Shown: one piece after another, positions 39,823-49,199 of the stretch
Position numbering within the stretch: position 1 is the first letter of the stretch
Layout: every line of letters starts with the position of its first letter
Assembly (NCBI RefSeq): GCF_027587205.1
Contig: NZ_JAPDOD010000029.1
Span: 1 to 64,000, forward strand
Reading direction: 5' to 3'
DNA length: 64,000 nucleotides
Source: Solirubrobacter ginsenosidimutans
Lineage (GTDB): Bacteria; Actinomycetota; Thermoleophilia; Solirubrobacterales; Solirubrobacteraceae
The notes under the pieces: model-generated
What the model saw: the letters and a program-made list of their open reading frames with translations, nothing else
Databases searched by the model: none
What the model was told of the DNA's origin: nothing
Program-made: the position numbers and the translations under genes

Positions 39823-41582
39823 TTGCGGGTCACTTTGAGATCGTCGACAGCGGCTTCGACGAGGCTAGCGGTCGCCGCGTCGGCAGCTTCCACTCGAATG
39901 CGGATCGTCTGCCCAGCCCACCCATTCAGGCTTGCCGTGGCGGCCGCCCACGCGCCGTTGCGGTTCACCGCGGAGCCGAGCTGCTGGAAGACGGTCGACG
40001 TCGTCGCGCCGACGACGCTGACCCGCAGGTAGTCGGCGGAGGTCGCATTGGAGCCGTGCGCGAGATACCAGTTGAAGCCCAGCGTGTAGTTGGACCCGCC
40101 CGTGAGGGTGATCGGCGGCGAGAGCGCGGTCGTGGTGCCGCCGTCGACGTCGTTGGCACCGGCGTCGGCTCCCGCGCTCGCCCCGGTCACCAGGTCACGC
40201 GTGCCGCTGGTGGTCGTGCCGAGCTGCTTCGCGCCGCTTGAGGTCGTCGCCGCCGGGTCGCCGATCTCGAAGCGGCCGGTCGTGGCGGCGTGGGTGAACG
40301 TCCAGCCGGTGGCGCTCTCGAAGGTGTCGTCGAAGAGCGTGACCGGCGCGGGGCCGCCGCAGTGCTGCGCCTGCTTGCCGATCACCTCGTACGGGCAGTC
40401 GGACGCGTCGAGCAGTTGCAGGACCGCGTCACGGTTGCGGGTCGTCTGGGCGACGATCGACTCGTCGGGCGGGTAGAAGCCCGGGCTCGAGGTGCGCGGG
40501 TACATCTCGAACGTGTAGCTGAAGATGTGGTGCTGGGCCCAGAGCCAGTCGTCGATCGAGCCGTCCGTGATGTAGAGGTCGCTCGCCTGCTCGGGCGTGT
40601 AGCCGTTGGAGGCGGCCATGCTGCGGCCGAGCGTGGCGAACGTCGCCTGGTCGTCGACGGTCAGCCCGGGCGCGGTGTCGGCGGTCGTGTAGCCGTAGGG
40701 CCACAGCACCAGCTCGGAATACGTGTGGAAGTCGATGTTGGTCTTGATCTGCTGGACGCCGCCGACGACGCGGGAGTTGACGAAGTCGCGCACCCGCACG
40801 GTCTCGGGCGCGCTGAACGGCGCGGCGCCGCGGTAGGTCTCGGAGGAGAACGTGCCGCTGGAGCCGCCGCAGCAGCCCCAGTTGAATCCCCAGTTGCGGT
40901 TGAGGTCGGTGCCGACGGCGGTCGAGCCCGCGTTGGGCTGGCGGTTCTTGCGCCACGAGCGGTAGCTGCCGCTCGCCACGTCGTACTCGCTGCCGTCCGG
41001 GTTCATGTTCGGCACGATCCAGATCTCGCGCGTGTTGACCAAGGTGCGCACGCGGGAGTCCGGGTCCTCCGCGAGCAGGTGGGTGAGGTAGAGCGCCATC
41101 TCGATCGTCAGGTGCTCGCGGGCGTGCTGGCCGGCGGTGAACAGGACCTCGGGCTCGTTCTCGTCGGTGCCGACGTTGTCGGAGATCTTGATCGCGGTCA
41201 GGGCGCGGCCCTGGTAGGAGTTCCCGATCGGCTGGACGCTCACGAGGTCCGGGTGGGCGGCGGCGATCGAGCTGATCTCCGCGGTCATCTCCGCGTAGTT
41301 GTGGTAGCCGGCGTCGGCGCTCGGGAAGTCGGAGGCACGGGCGCCCGCGGTCACCTTGAACCCCGCGCGGCGCAGCGCCCGCAGGTCCGACCGGGAGGCG
41401 GTGACCGTCACCGACGTCCGGTCGACCTGGACGATCGCCGCGCCTGTCCGCGCGACCGCCGAGCGCTGGCCCTGCGTACGCACATTCTCGACGCGGTAGC
41501 TCGATCCTGCGGCGGCGGCGGGCGCCGCGGCGATCAGGGAGACGAGGGTTGCGGCGACGGCGACGCGACGTGAGAGGCGCAT
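39819..41582 (-). CDS. Secreted M14 zinc carboxypeptidase with prodomain and C-terminal jelly-roll
   Basis: A 587-residue tandem paralogue of the next gene. Signal peptide ([20 protein letters not shown]), a prodomain of about 60 residues ([20 protein letters not shown]), then the M14 domain. Ligands are H and E in AGQHAREH, and H in IDFHTYSEL; the catalytic Glu is in YTFEMYP. After about residue 430 comes a ~150-residue jelly-roll/P-domain-like region ([26 protein letters not shown]). The ATG at 41582 lies inside the end of the EamA gene, overlapping it by 49 nt. The two peptidases are co-transcribed and probably scavenge peptides outside the cell. Confidence 0.9.
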   Translation of the reverse strand: MRLSRRVAVAATLVSLIAAAPAAAAGSSYRVENVRTQGQRSAVARTGAAIVQVDRTSVTVTASRSDLRALRRAGFKVTAGARASDFPSADAGYHNYAEMTAEISSIAAAHPDLVSVQPIGNSYQGRALTAIKISDNVGTDENEPEVLFTAGQHAREHLTIEMALYLTHLLAEDPDSRVRTLVNTREIWIVPNMNPDGSEYDVASGSYRSWRKNRQPNAGSTAVGTDLNRNWGFNWGCCGGSSGTFSSETYRGAAPFSAPETVRVRDFVNSRVVGGVQQIKTNIDFHTYSELVLWPYGYTTADTAPGLTVDDQATFATLGRSMAASNGYTPEQASDLYITDGSIDDWLWAQHHIFSYTFEMYPRTSSPGFYPPDESIVAQTTRNRDAVLQLLDASDCPYEVIGKQAQHCGGPAPVTLFDDTFESATGWTFTHAATTGRFEIGDPAATTSSGAKQLGTTTSGTRDLVTGASAGADAGANDVDGGTTTALSPPITLTGGSNYTLGFNWYLAHGSNATSADYLRVSVVGATTSTVFQQLGSAVNRNGAWAAATASLNGWAGQTIRIRVEAADAATASLVEAAVDDLKVTRN

Positions 41583-42445
41583 GATTCCCGAGCCTCCCGC
41601 GACCGGCGGGGCGCTGTCAACCCCACGGTCAGCGCCAGGCCGCTGAGCACGACGGCGGCGCCGATCAGCTCCGCTCCGGACGGCACTTCGTTCAGCGCGA
41701 TCCAGGCCGCGGCGATCCCGACCACCGGCACGAGCAGCGTGAACGGCGCGACGGTGCTCGCCGGGTGCTTGCCCAGCAGCCACGCCCAGGCGCCGAAGCC
41801 CACCAGCGTCGACAGGACGACGACGTAGAGCAGCGCGAGGATGCCGGTGGCGTTGATCGAGACGGGGTCGCCGCGCTCGGTCAGCAGCGACAGTGACAGC
41901 AGAGGGAGCGGCGGGACGAGGCTCGACCACACCAGCAGGCCGAGCGGGTTCGGCGACTGCGCCTTGCGCGTCGCGACGTTGCCGAAGCCCCACGATGCCG
42001 CGGCGCCGATCGTCAGCGCGAGCGCGCCGAGCGGGACCGCCGACGCGCGGCCCGCGGCGATGATGCCGATCCCGGCCAGCGCGAGCGCCCCGCCCGCGAG
42101 CTGCGCCTTCTTCGGCCGCTCCTTCAGCAGCAGGACGGCGAGCCCGACCGTGAAGGCGGCCTGCAGCTGGAGCACGAGGCTGGCGAGCCCGGCCGGCATG
42201 CCCTTCTCGATCCCGAGGAAGAGCAGCCCGAACTGGCCGGCGGAGAGGAAGACGCCGACGGCGATCACGTACCTGACCGGCACGCCGGGGCGCGGCGCGA
42301 AGGGGAGGGCGAGCGCGACGAGGCAGAAGCGCAGGGCGGCGAACAGCAGCGGCGGGAAGTGATCGAGGCCGACGTGGATGACCACGAAGTTGACGCCCCA
42401 CACGACGGCGACGGCGAGAGCGAGGAGGACATGGCGGCGGGGCAT
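41534..42445 (-). CDS. EamA/DMT-family exporter
   Basis: A 303-residue ten-helix transporter made of two EamA repeats: [21 protein letters not shown] opens the first and [24 protein letters not shown] the second. Each has the typical acidic GLxKE-like turn ([42 protein letters not shown]). Such proteins export amino acids or metabolites. It is divergent from a LysR regulator at 42518, a common control arrangement. The ATG at 42445 is used. Its last ~16 codons overlap the following carboxypeptidase gene. Confidence 0.9.
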   Translation of the reverse strand: MPRRHVLLALAVAVVWGVNFVVIHVGLDHFPPLLFAALRFCLVALALPFAPRPGVPVRYVIAVGVFLSAGQFGLLFLGIEKGMPAGLASLVLQLQAAFTVGLAVLLLKERPKKAQLAGGALALAGIGIIAAGRASAVPLGALALTIGAAASWGFGNVATRKAQSPNPLGLLVWSSLVPPLPLLSLSLLTERGDPVSINATGILALLYVVVLSTLVGFGAWAWLLGKHPASTVAPFTLLVPVVGIAAAWIALNEVPSGAELIGAAVVLSGLALTVGLTAPRRSREARESCASHVASPSPQPSSP

Positions 42446-42517
42446 GCCGCCAACGGTGACGGCGATGACTCCCAAGAGCGATTGGACTTTGTGGATGTAA
42501 CCCGTAAGATCGACTAC

Positions 42518-43441
42518 ATGGTCGACCTGCGGAGATTGCGAGCGCTGCGGGCCGTCGCCGACCACGGCACGCTGGCCGCGGCCGCGGACACGCTCCATCT
42601 GACGCCTTCCGCGGTGTCGCAGCAGCTGTCCGCGCTGGAGCGCGACATCGGGCACGCGCTGCTGGAGCCTTCGGGTCGCAGCGTGCGGTTGACGCCCGCC
42701 GCGTATGTGCTGCTCGGCCACGCCGACGCGCTGTTCGCGCAGCTGGAGAAGCTCGAAGGTGACCTGGCCGCCCAGGACTCGGCGCCACGGGGCGAGGTGC
42801 GGATCGGCGGGTTCCCGACGGCGCTGGCGGGCCTGCTCGCCCCGGCCGCGCGGCCGCTGCGCGCCGTCGCGCCCGCCGTCACGCTGCGGATTCGCGAGGC
42901 CGAGACCCCCGAGGCGGTCGCGCTGCTGGTCGCCCGTGACGTCGACATGATCCTCGGCATGGAGTGCTCGTCGGCGCCGGGTCGCGACGACACCCGCTTC
43001 CACCGCGAGGACCTGCTCGGCGACATCCTCGACGCGGTGGTCGCGACCGATCACCCGCTCGCGGGTCGAGCCCGTATCGACCTCGCCGATCTCGCGGGGG
43101 AGTGGTGGGTGGCGCCGCCGGTCGGCTGGTCGTGCGACGAGGTCTTCCAGGCCGGCTGCCGGGCCGCGGGCTTCAGCCCGAAGGTCGCCCACCGGGCGGG
43201 TGACTGGCAGGCGGTGATGGGGCTCGTCGCCGGCGGTCTCGGCATCTCCCTCGTACCGCGGCTCGCCCATACCGCGCCGCCTGCGGGCGTCGTGATCGTC
43301 CCGCTCGTGGGCGTGCCGCCGAAGCGCCACGTCTTCATGGCCTGCCGCGCCGGAGCGGAGTCCTCGCCCGCCATTCGCGCGGTGCTCGACGCGATCGCCA
43401 ACAGCGCCCGCCGGCAATCCCCGCTAGTAAGAGCCGCTTGA
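42518..43441 (+). CDS. LysR-type transcriptional regulator
   Basis: A 307-residue LysR protein. Residues 1-60 are the winged helix ([40 protein letters not shown]) and residues 90-300 the two-lobed effector domain. It lies back to back with the EamA exporter gene (72-bp gap 42446-42517), so it most likely controls that exporter in response to its substrate, as in many LysR-exporter pairs. Start ATG 42518. The stop overlaps the HAD gene start as TTGA. Confidence 0.92.
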   Translation: MVDLRRLRALRAVADHGTLAAAADTLHLTPSAVSQQLSALERDIGHALLEPSGRSVRLTPAAYVLLGHADALFAQLEKLEGDLAAQDSAPRGEVRIGGFPTALAGLLAPAARPLRAVAPAVTLRIREAETPEAVALLVARDVDMILGMECSSAPGRDDTRFHREDLLGDILDAVVATDHPLAGRARIDLADLAGEWWVAPPVGWSCDEVFQAGCRAAGFSPKVAHRAGDWQAVMGLVAGGLGISLVPRLAHTAPPAGVVIVPLVGVPPKRHVFMACRAGAESSPAIRAVLDAIANSARRQSPLVRAA

Positions 43442-44070
43442 ACGCGATTATTTTCGATCTCGACGGGGTCCTGGTGGACTCCGAGCAGGCGTGGGACCAG
43501 GCTCGCAAGGACGTCGTCGACGCCCACGGCGGCGCGTGGAAGGACTCCGCCACCCGCGACATGCTGGGCATGAGCTCCAAGGAGTGGCCCGTCTACGTCG
43601 TCGAGCAGCTCGGCGCCCAGCTCACGCCCGACGAGGTCAACGCGGCCGTGGTCGAGGCGATGCTGGCGGGCTACAAGGAGCACCTGCCGCTGCTCCCCGG
43701 CGCCAAGGAGGCCGTCGAGCGGCTCGCGCAGACCCACACGCTCGGCCTCGCGTCGTCGTCGAATCGTCCCGTGATCGATGTCGTCCTGCAGACCATGGGC
43801 GTGACGCACCGCTTCGCCGCGACGGTCTCCTCCGAGGAGGTCGGCCGCGGCAAACCCGCTCCCGACGTCTACCTGGAGGCGATGCGCCGGCTCGGGATCA
43901 CCGAAGGCGCCGCGATCGAGGACTCCGAGAACGGCATCAAGTCCGCCCACGCCGCGGGGCTGCGCGTCATCGCGATCCCCAACCCGCACTTCCCGCCCGC
44001 CGAGGACGCCCTCGCGCTGGCCGACGAGATCCTCCCGAACCTCGACGCGCTGCGGTTCGAGGACGCCTAA
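43438..44070 (+). CDS. HAD-superfamily phosphatase/beta-phosphoglucomutase-like
   Basis: A 210-residue HAD hydrolase, subclass I cap. Motif I is FDLDGVLVDSE (nucleophile D8), motif II is the serine of LASSSNRP, motif III the lysine in GRGKPAPDVYL, and motif IV is AIEDSENGIKSAHAAG. It removes phosphate from a small metabolite or interconverts sugar phosphates; the substrate is not predictable. Start TTG at 43438 overlaps the LysR stop. The 3' end overlaps the convergent STAS gene by 4 nt. Confidence 0.9.
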   Translation: MNAIIFDLDGVLVDSEQAWDQARKDVVDAHGGAWKDSATRDMLGMSSKEWPVYVVEQLGAQLTPDEVNAAVVEAMLAGYKEHLPLLPGAKEAVERLAQTHTLGLASSSNRPVIDVVLQTMGVTHRFAATVSSEEVGRGKPAPDVYLEAMRRLGITEGAAIEDSENGIKSAHAAGLRVIAIPNPHFPPAEDALALADEILPNLDALRFEDA

Positions 44071-44402
44071 GCGGCCGCGAACGCGCTGTCGCGCGTGGTG
44101 TGCAGCGAGAAGCGCGAAGCGGTGCCGGTGATCTCCAGCAGGCGCCGGACGGGACCTTCGGGCGCGACGACGTGCAGGCGCTTGCCCGAGACCTCGAGCT
44201 GCTGGGCGGCGCGCAGGATCGTGCCGAGGGCTGAGGAGTCGATGAAGTCCACCCCCATCAGGTCGAGAACGACCGCATCCTGCGGGCCGGCGGCGGACAT
44301 CGCGAAGATCGCGCTCATTTCAGAGGTGGCGGCGAGATCGAGCTCACCGCCGGCGACGATCAGGTGACTGCCGTCGACGGGGTCGTGGTCGAGGGTGAAC
44401 AT
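44067..44402 (-). CDS. STAS-domain anti-sigma factor antagonist
   Basis: A 111-residue single STAS domain (SpoIIAA/RsbV type): FTLDHDPVDGSHLIVAGGELDLA, then VVLDLMGVDFIDSSALG with the phosphorylatable serine in DSSALG, and LHVVAPEGPVRRLLEIT. In its unphosphorylated form it would bind a serine-kinase anti-sigma factor and free its sigma. No kinase or SigB-like gene is in the window, so the partner is elsewhere. ATG 44402 is preferred over GTG 44411. Confidence 0.88.
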   Translation of the reverse strand: MFTLDHDPVDGSHLIVAGGELDLAATSEMSAIFAMSAAGPQDAVVLDLMGVDFIDSSALGTILRAAQQLEVSGKRLHVVAPEGPVRRLLEITGTASRFSLHTTRDSAFAAA

Positions 44403-44417
44403 GAGGCGCACGCTACC

Positions 44418-45026
44418 TCAGCTTCGGGCCTTCATGCCGCGGATAAGTCGCGGCGCGTGCAGAACGAACAGCGGAAGTTCCCGCCGCGAGCGGTTGAGGG
44501 CGTCCAGGAGCGCGGCGGCCGCGTCGCCGCCGTGGATCGGCTTGCCGTGGCCGACGAGCAGGTGCTCCGGCAGGAAGGGCTTCAGGCGCGTGGGCGGGAG
44601 CAGGCGGCGCAGGAAGTGGGTGCCCGCCGGGCCGTTGCCGACCGCGTAGTGGGTGGCGGTGCCGATCGACTCGGCGACGACCAGCCCGTTCGTCTCCGGC
44701 CACCACAGCGCGCGTTCCTTCCACGGCCCGAGATCGAGGTCGATCACGCTGAACGGCGTGTCCGGCAGCACGTCCGGGAGGACGTGGTGCGGGATGTTCA
44801 GCCGCTGCGCGATCGCGGCGCCGTCGCGCGGGTGGGCCACGAACAGCTGCAGGACGCCCGCGGGCTCGCCCAGCGCCGCGGCGCGCTCCATCGCCTCCGG
44901 CGCGTCGACGGGATCCACGAACCAGACGCGGCCGTCGTGCACCAGTGCGTGCGAGGCGCGCAGCAGCGGATCGTCGACCACCCACGTGAGGCCGAGCGGG
45001 TGTTCGGCTAGCTCCCCTAGACGCAT
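44418..45026 (-). CDS. MBL-fold-like protein lacking the metal motif
   Basis: A 202-residue protein. The overall run resembles a metallo-beta-lactamase fold: ALVHDGRVWFVDPVDAPEA at the start, DLGPWKERALWWPETNGLVVAESIG in the middle, and LLVGHGKPIHGGDAAAALLDAL near the end. The HxHxDH metal motif expected near residue 60 is replaced by LFVAHPRDGAAIA. Only the last GHG-type histidine remains. It may be a non-catalytic relative. It diverges from the ABC-F gene and its leader. Confidence 0.6.
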   Translation of the reverse strand: MRLGELAEHPLGLTWVVDDPLLRASHALVHDGRVWFVDPVDAPEAMERAAALGEPAGVLQLFVAHPRDGAAIAQRLNIPHHVLPDVLPDTPFSVIDLDLGPWKERALWWPETNGLVVAESIGTATHYAVGNGPAGTHFLRRLLPPTRLKPFLPEHLLVGHGKPIHGGDAAAALLDALNRSRRELPLFVLHAPRLIRGMKARS

Positions 45027-45050
45027 AAGTCGTCCGCTCTACCCTTCTTC

Positions 45051-45080
45051 GTGCGTGAAGTAGCCAGCCACCGCACCTGA
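45051..45080 (+). CDS. Nine-codon upstream reading frame in the ABC-F leader
   Basis: GTG at 45051 to TGA at 45080 encodes MREVASHRT. The last codons of this frame cover the 5' arm (45067-45076) of the long stem in the leader. A ribosome stalled here would prevent that arm from pairing. Expression is not proven; the frame is proposed because of its position. Confidence 0.4.
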   Translation: MREVASHRT

Positions 45081-45117
45081 TTGAACCATCCGGCAATTCG
45101 GCCGGGCGTGCGGTGGC
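45067..45117 (+). promoter_or_regulatory. Attenuator-like stem in the ABC-F leader
   Basis: GCCACCGCAC (45067-45076) and GTGCGGTGGC (45108-45117) are perfect 10-base complements enclosing an inner CCGGC/GCCGG stem (45090-45105). The structure ends 71 bases before the ABC-F start. Genes for antibiotic-resistance ABC-F proteins are often controlled by ribosome-mediated attenuation in such leaders. A clear U-tract is lacking, so termination would rely on another signal. Confidence 0.5.
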
Positions 45118-45188
45118 GTGGTGTTGCTCGTCTTGCGACCCGCTTCTGCACGCCCGCGCGCCCGGTTCTCCACCACGAGAGGACCACC

Positions 45189-46772
45189 ATGTTGAAGGGC
45201 ACCGATCTCACCAAGGCCCACGACGGGGCGCCGTTGTTCGGCGGCATCTCGCTCACCCTCGAGGACGGCGCGCGCGCCGCGCTCGTCGGCGTCAATGGCG
45301 TCGGCAAGACCACGCTCATCCGCCTGCTGGCGGGTGCCGATCGTCCTGATCGCGGCGCGGTCATCCTCGGCGCCGGCGACCGCGTCGGCTACCTGCCGCA
45401 GGACGTGCTCGACCCGCAGGCCACGATCGACGACCTGCTCAAACGCGCGCTCGGCGAAGTCTGGGAGGTGAGGCTGCGACTCGACGCGCTCGAGCGCGAT
45501 CTGACCGACCTCGACGCGTACGGCGAGGCGCAGGCGCGCTTCGAGGCGCTCGGCGGGTGGGCGCTGGAGGCGCGGCTGGACGAGGCGCGCCGCCGGCTGG
45601 GCATCGAGCACCTCGACCGCGGCTCGCTCCTGGGCCACGTCTCCGGCGGCGAGGCCGCCCGCTGCCTGCTGGCCGCGGTCCTGCTCGGCGAGCCGACGGT
45701 GCTCCTGCTCGACGAGCCGACCAACCACCTCGACGCCGACGGCCGCGCCTGGCTGGCCGAGTGGCTGGCCGGCTTCACCGGCACGCTGCTGACCGTCAGC
45801 CACGATCGTGCCTTCCTCGACGCCACCGTCGATCGCGTGCTCGAGCTCTCGGCGAACGGGCTCGAGACCTATGAGGGCGGCTACACCACCTACAAGGAGG
45901 AGCGCGAGCGGCGTCGCGAGCGGCTCGCGCTGCAGGTCGAGGCGCAGGACAAGCGCCGCCGGCGCCTCCAGGACGACATCGCGATGACCTCGCGCCAGGC
46001 GGGGTACGCGGAGCGTCAGGCCGACGGCATGGGCGCGGCGAAGCCACATCTGAAGCGGATGGCGGCCAAGGTGGCGAAGAAGTCCAAGGTCCGTGAGGGG
46101 CGGCTGCGGCGCGAGATGGCCTCCGAGGACTGGCTGCGGATGCCGCGCGACCCGTCGGCGTTCAAGGTCGCGCTCCCGGAGGCGGAGACCGGGCGCCGGC
46201 TCGTCGCCGCGGTGCGCGACGTGGCGGTCGACGGCGTTTTCAGCGGCGCCGACTTCACGCTGCACGGCGGGGAGCGGGTGGCGCTGATCGGCCCTAACGG
46301 CGCCGGCAAGAGCACGCTGCTGCACCTGCTCAGCGGCGCGCTGGCGCCCGATCGCGGCGAGGTCGACGTCCGCGGCACGGTTCGCCTGCTGCCGCAGACC
46401 CCGGCGCGGCTGGACGGCTCACGCCCGCTCCTGGAGTGGTTTCGCGAGCAGACCCGGCTGCCCGAGGACGAGGCGCGCACGCTGCTCGCCCACTACCGGC
46501 TCGGCGCGGAGGCGATCGCCCGCCCGCTCGGCCGCCTCTCGCCGGGGGAGCGCGCCCGTGTGCACGTCGCCGGGATGGTCGCCGCCGGTGCGGACCTGAT
46601 CCTCCTGGACGAGCCGACCAACCACCTCGACTTCGAGACGCTCGAGATCATCGAGGCGGCGCTGCGCGCCTATCGCGGGACGCTCGTGGTGGCATCGCAC
46701 GACCGCGCGCTGCACGAAGCGATCGACTGCGATCGGGTGATCGAGATCAAGGACGGGGGTATCGCGGCCTGA
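45189..46772 (+). CDS. ABC-F family ATPase (ribosome-associated)
   Basis: A 527-residue soluble twin-ATPase. The first cassette has Walker A GVNGVGKTT, signature HVSGGEAAR and LLLDEPTNHLDAD. The second has GPNGAGKST, LSPGERAR and LLDEPTNHLDFE. The inter-cassette linker (about residues 235-325) is long and basic (RERLALQVEAQDKRRRRLQDD), as in ribosome-binding members. ABC-F proteins enter the ribosomal E site and either regulate translation or dislodge antibiotics. The structured leader suggests an inducible resistance-type role. ATG 45189 with AGAGGA just upstream. Confidence 0.92.
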   Translation: MLKGTDLTKAHDGAPLFGGISLTLEDGARAALVGVNGVGKTTLIRLLAGADRPDRGAVILGAGDRVGYLPQDVLDPQATIDDLLKRALGEVWEVRLRLDALERDLTDLDAYGEAQARFEALGGWALEARLDEARRRLGIEHLDRGSLLGHVSGGEAARCLLAAVLLGEPTVLLLDEPTNHLDADGRAWLAEWLAGFTGTLLTVSHDRAFLDATVDRVLELSANGLETYEGGYTTYKEERERRRERLALQVEAQDKRRRRLQDDIAMTSRQAGYAERQADGMGAAKPHLKRMAAKVAKKSKVREGRLRREMASEDWLRMPRDPSAFKVALPEAETGRRLVAAVRDVAVDGVFSGADFTLHGGERVALIGPNGAGKSTLLHLLSGALAPDRGEVDVRGTVRLLPQTPARLDGSRPLLEWFREQTRLPEDEARTLLAHYRLGAEAIARPLGRLSPGERARVHVAGMVAAGADLILLDEPTNHLDFETLEIIEAALRAYRGTLVVASHDRALHEAIDCDRVIEIKDGGIAA

Positions 46773-46841
46773 TCGCGGGGTGGGTCGGGCGCAATACCGG
46801 CGCGCTCGGGATCGAGGCGGCGCCCGCCCAATGCGTGGGCG

Positions 46842-47879
46842 TTACGTGTCGGTCCGCAGACCGGCCTGGGCGAGGTCACCCGCCGCGAGACCGAACGCCT
46901 CCGCGATCAACTCGTAGGAGCGGCGACGGGCATCGTGGTCATAGGTGATCGTGACCACGATCACCTCCTCCGCGCCGTACTCGGCGGCCGCCTCCTCGAT
47001 GCCTGAACGGACCTGAGCCGCGGTCCCGACGATCGTTCGCCGCCGCATCGCGACGCCGGCCTCCTCGGACGCGAGGAAGCGCTGCGCGGTCTCGGGCGGC
47101 GGCACCGCGATCAGGCGGCCCCGGCGCAGCATCGTGAACGCCATCCGGCTGCTCGTGGCGAGCTTGACGGCCTCTTCCTCGGTGTCCGCGGCGAGCGCCC
47201 AGACGGCGACCACGGTCTTCGGCGCGTCGAGGCGGACGCCGTCCGCGAAGCCGCGCCGGTAGAGGTCGGCGATCTCGGCGCCGCCGGAGTTGATGAAGTC
47301 GGCGAACGCGTACGGCAGGCCGAGCTCGCCCGCCCAGACGGCGCTCTGCGGCGAGGAGCCGAGCAGCCACGGCTCCGGGGTCTCCGGCCGGCCGGGGAGG
47401 ACCTTGGCCAGCCGCGCGAGCGGGCTCGAGATCGGGATCTTGCCCTCGTAGTAGGCGAGCAGCTCCGCGAGCTGCTCGGGGAAGTCGTCGGGCATCGCCT
47501 TGGTGCGGTCGCGCTGGAGCGCGTGGGTGGTCATCGGGTCGGTGCCGGCCGCGCGCCCGAGGCCGAGGTCGATCCGGCCGGGATAGAGGCCGGCGAGCAC
47601 GCTGAAGGTCTCGGCGACCTTGAAGGGCGAGTAGTGCGGGAGCATCACGCCGCCGCTGCCGACGCGGATCCGCTCGGTCGCGGACGCGATCGGCCCGATC
47701 AGCGCCTCTGGGCTCGGGCCGGCGAGCATCGGCCCGCCGTGGTGCTCGGCCACCCAGTAGCGGTGATAGCCGAGGGCGTCGGTCAACTGCGCCAGGTCGA
47801 TCGTGTTGCGCAGCGCCTGCGACCCGGTCATCCCCTCCGAGATCGGCGACTGGTCCAGCACACTGAGTCTGAGCGCCAT
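46842..47879 (-). CDS. LLM-class flavin-dependent oxidoreductase
   Basis: A 345-residue TIM-barrel monooxygenase of the luciferase-like group, single-component alkanal type: LSVLDQSPISEGMTGSQALRNTIDLA, YHRYWVAEHHGGPMLAGPSPE, GGVMLPHYSPFKVAE, and LYPGRIDLGLGRAAGTDPMT. These bind FMN or F420 and oxidise small organics. Substrate is unknown. ATG at 47879 gives the family N-terminus. It diverges from the SMP-30 gene at 47902 with 22 bp between. Confidence 0.93.
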   Translation of the reverse strand: MALRLSVLDQSPISEGMTGSQALRNTIDLAQLTDALGYHRYWVAEHHGGPMLAGPSPEALIGPIASATERIRVGSGGVMLPHYSPFKVAETFSVLAGLYPGRIDLGLGRAAGTDPMTTHALQRDRTKAMPDDFPEQLAELLAYYEGKIPISSPLARLAKVLPGRPETPEPWLLGSSPQSAVWAGELGLPYAFADFINSGGAEIADLYRRGFADGVRLDAPKTVVAVWALAADTEEEAVKLATSSRMAFTMLRRGRLIAVPPPETAQRFLASEEAGVAMRRRTIVGTAAQVRSGIEEAAAEYGAEEVIVVTITYDHDARRRSYELIAEAFGLAAGDLAQAGLRTDT

Positions 47880-47901
47880 CCTTCGAGGATAGGCTCCGGC
47901 C

Positions 47902-48798
47902 ATGGGAGCGAGAGAGCTGCGCACGCTGTGCGAGGGCGGGTCCTACTTCGAAGGTCCCCGCTGGCACGACGGTCGCTGGTGGGTGTCGGACTTCTACCGG
48001 CACGGCGTGTTCGCGTTGGATCCGGACGGTCGCGAGGAGCTGGTGCTCGAGGTCGCGGGCCAGCCGTCCGGCCTCGGCTGGATGCCCGACGGGTCGCTGC
48101 TGGTGGTGTCGATGCTCGACCACACGCTGCTGCGGCGCGCGCCGGACGGGACGGTGACCGTCCACGCCGACCTGACCGAGCACTGCGGCGGGCATTTGAA
48201 CGACATGACCGTCGACGAGCTCGGCCGGGCATACGTGGGCAACTTCGGGTTCGACCTGATGACGTTCGCCGACCCGGCGGGGACGGGTCTGGTGCGGGTC
48301 GATCCGGACGGCTCCGCCCACGTCGTCGCGGACGACCTCTGGTTTCCCAACGGCACGGTCCTCGACGGCGACACGCTGATCGTGGCCGAGACCTTCGCCG
48401 GCCGCCTGACCGCGTTCTCGATCGCCGCCGACGGCGCTTTGGGTGACCGCCGCGTGTGGGGCCAGATCGCGCCGACGGTCACCCCGGGCACGATCGAGGA
48501 GATGCTGCCCAACCTCGGCTTCGCCCCGGACGGCTGCTGCATGGACGCCGAGGGCCACATCTGGGCGGCGGACGGGCTCGGCGGGCCGCCATGCCGGATC
48601 GCTCCCGGCGGCGAGATCGTCGACGAGCTCCCGCTGCCCGACGGCCTCGGCGCGTTTGCCTGCATGCTCGGCGGGGAGGATGGGCGCACGTTGCTGCTCT
48701 GCGCCGCACCCGACTTCATCGAGGCCAACCGCAAGGACACGCGCGAGGCCGTCCTGTTGACCACCACCGTCGACGTCCCTCACGGAGGCCGCCCATGA
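47902..48798 (+). CDS. SMP-30/gluconolactonase-like lactonase
   Basis: A 298-residue six-bladed propeller of the SMP-30/gluconolactonase/LRE family. The metal ligands are visible: the first Glu in YFEGPRWHDGRWWVSDF, the Asn in LNDMTVDELGRAYVGN, the Asn in PNGTVLDGDTLIVAET, and the Asp in WAADGLGG. It opens sugar or other lactones. The following HbpS-like gene is coupled by ATGA. Confidence 0.9.
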   Translation: MGARELRTLCEGGSYFEGPRWHDGRWWVSDFYRHGVFALDPDGREELVLEVAGQPSGLGWMPDGSLLVVSMLDHTLLRRAPDGTVTVHADLTEHCGGHLNDMTVDELGRAYVGNFGFDLMTFADPAGTGLVRVDPDGSAHVVADDLWFPNGTVLDGDTLIVAETFAGRLTAFSIAADGALGDRRVWGQIAPTVTPGTIEEMLPNLGFAPDGCCMDAEGHIWAADGLGGPPCRIAPGGEIVDELPLPDGLGAFACMLGGEDGRTLLLCAAPDFIEANRKDTREAVLLTTTVDVPHGGRP

Positions 48799-49193
48799 TC
48801 ACGCTCGTGCGCGCACTGGAACTGATCGCCGCCGGGTGCGAGGAAGCGGCGCGGCAGGACCTGGCGATGGCGTTCGCCGTGGTCGACGACGGCGGCCATC
48901 TCGTCGCGCTGCAGCGGATGGACGGCGCGCCGTGGATCGCGCCCGAGGTCGCGCTGGGCAAGGCCTGGACGGCCGCCGCCTACCGCGCACCGAGCGCCGC
49001 GCAGGGCGAGAAGATGCAGTCGCTGCACGCGTTCAGCGCCGCGATCTCCGCCGCGACGAACGGGCGCTACACGCCGCAGATCGGCGGGCTGCCGGTGGTG
49101 GACGAGAGCGGCGCGGTCATCGGCGCGATGGGCGCGAGCGGTGGAACGGGCCAGCAGGACGAGGACGCGGTGCGGGTGGCTTTGGGCGGCTAG
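48795..49193 (+). CDS. GlcG/HbpS-family haem-degrading-like protein
   Basis: A 132-residue HbpS/GlcG protein: ALELIAAGCEEAARQDLAMAFAVVDDGGHLVALQRMDGA, GKAWTAAAYRAPS, and PVVDESGAVIGAMGASGGTGQQDED at the end. The family forms octamers; some bind haem or act with oxidases of the glycolate type. It has no signal peptide, so it is cytosolic. It is translationally coupled to the lactonase gene, suggesting a joint role in a small oxidised-sugar pathway. It ends 10 bp before the inverted-repeat element. Confidence 0.88.
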   Translation: MITLVRALELIAAGCEEAARQDLAMAFAVVDDGGHLVALQRMDGAPWIAPEVALGKAWTAAAYRAPSAAQGEKMQSLHAFSAAISAATNGRYTPQIGGLPVVDESGAVIGAMGASGGTGQQDEDAVRVALGG

Positions 49194-49199
49194 GTGCCT

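Noticed and set aside
42446..42517. A LysR operator in the EamA-LysR gap
   Set aside because: T-N11-A patterns are too common; no clear dyad beyond the start codon region could be fixed.
46773..46841. A bidirectional terminator between the ABC-F and LLM genes
   Set aside because: The best stem is 6 bp (CGCCCA/TGGGCG) without a U-tract, not distinguishable from chance at this GC content.
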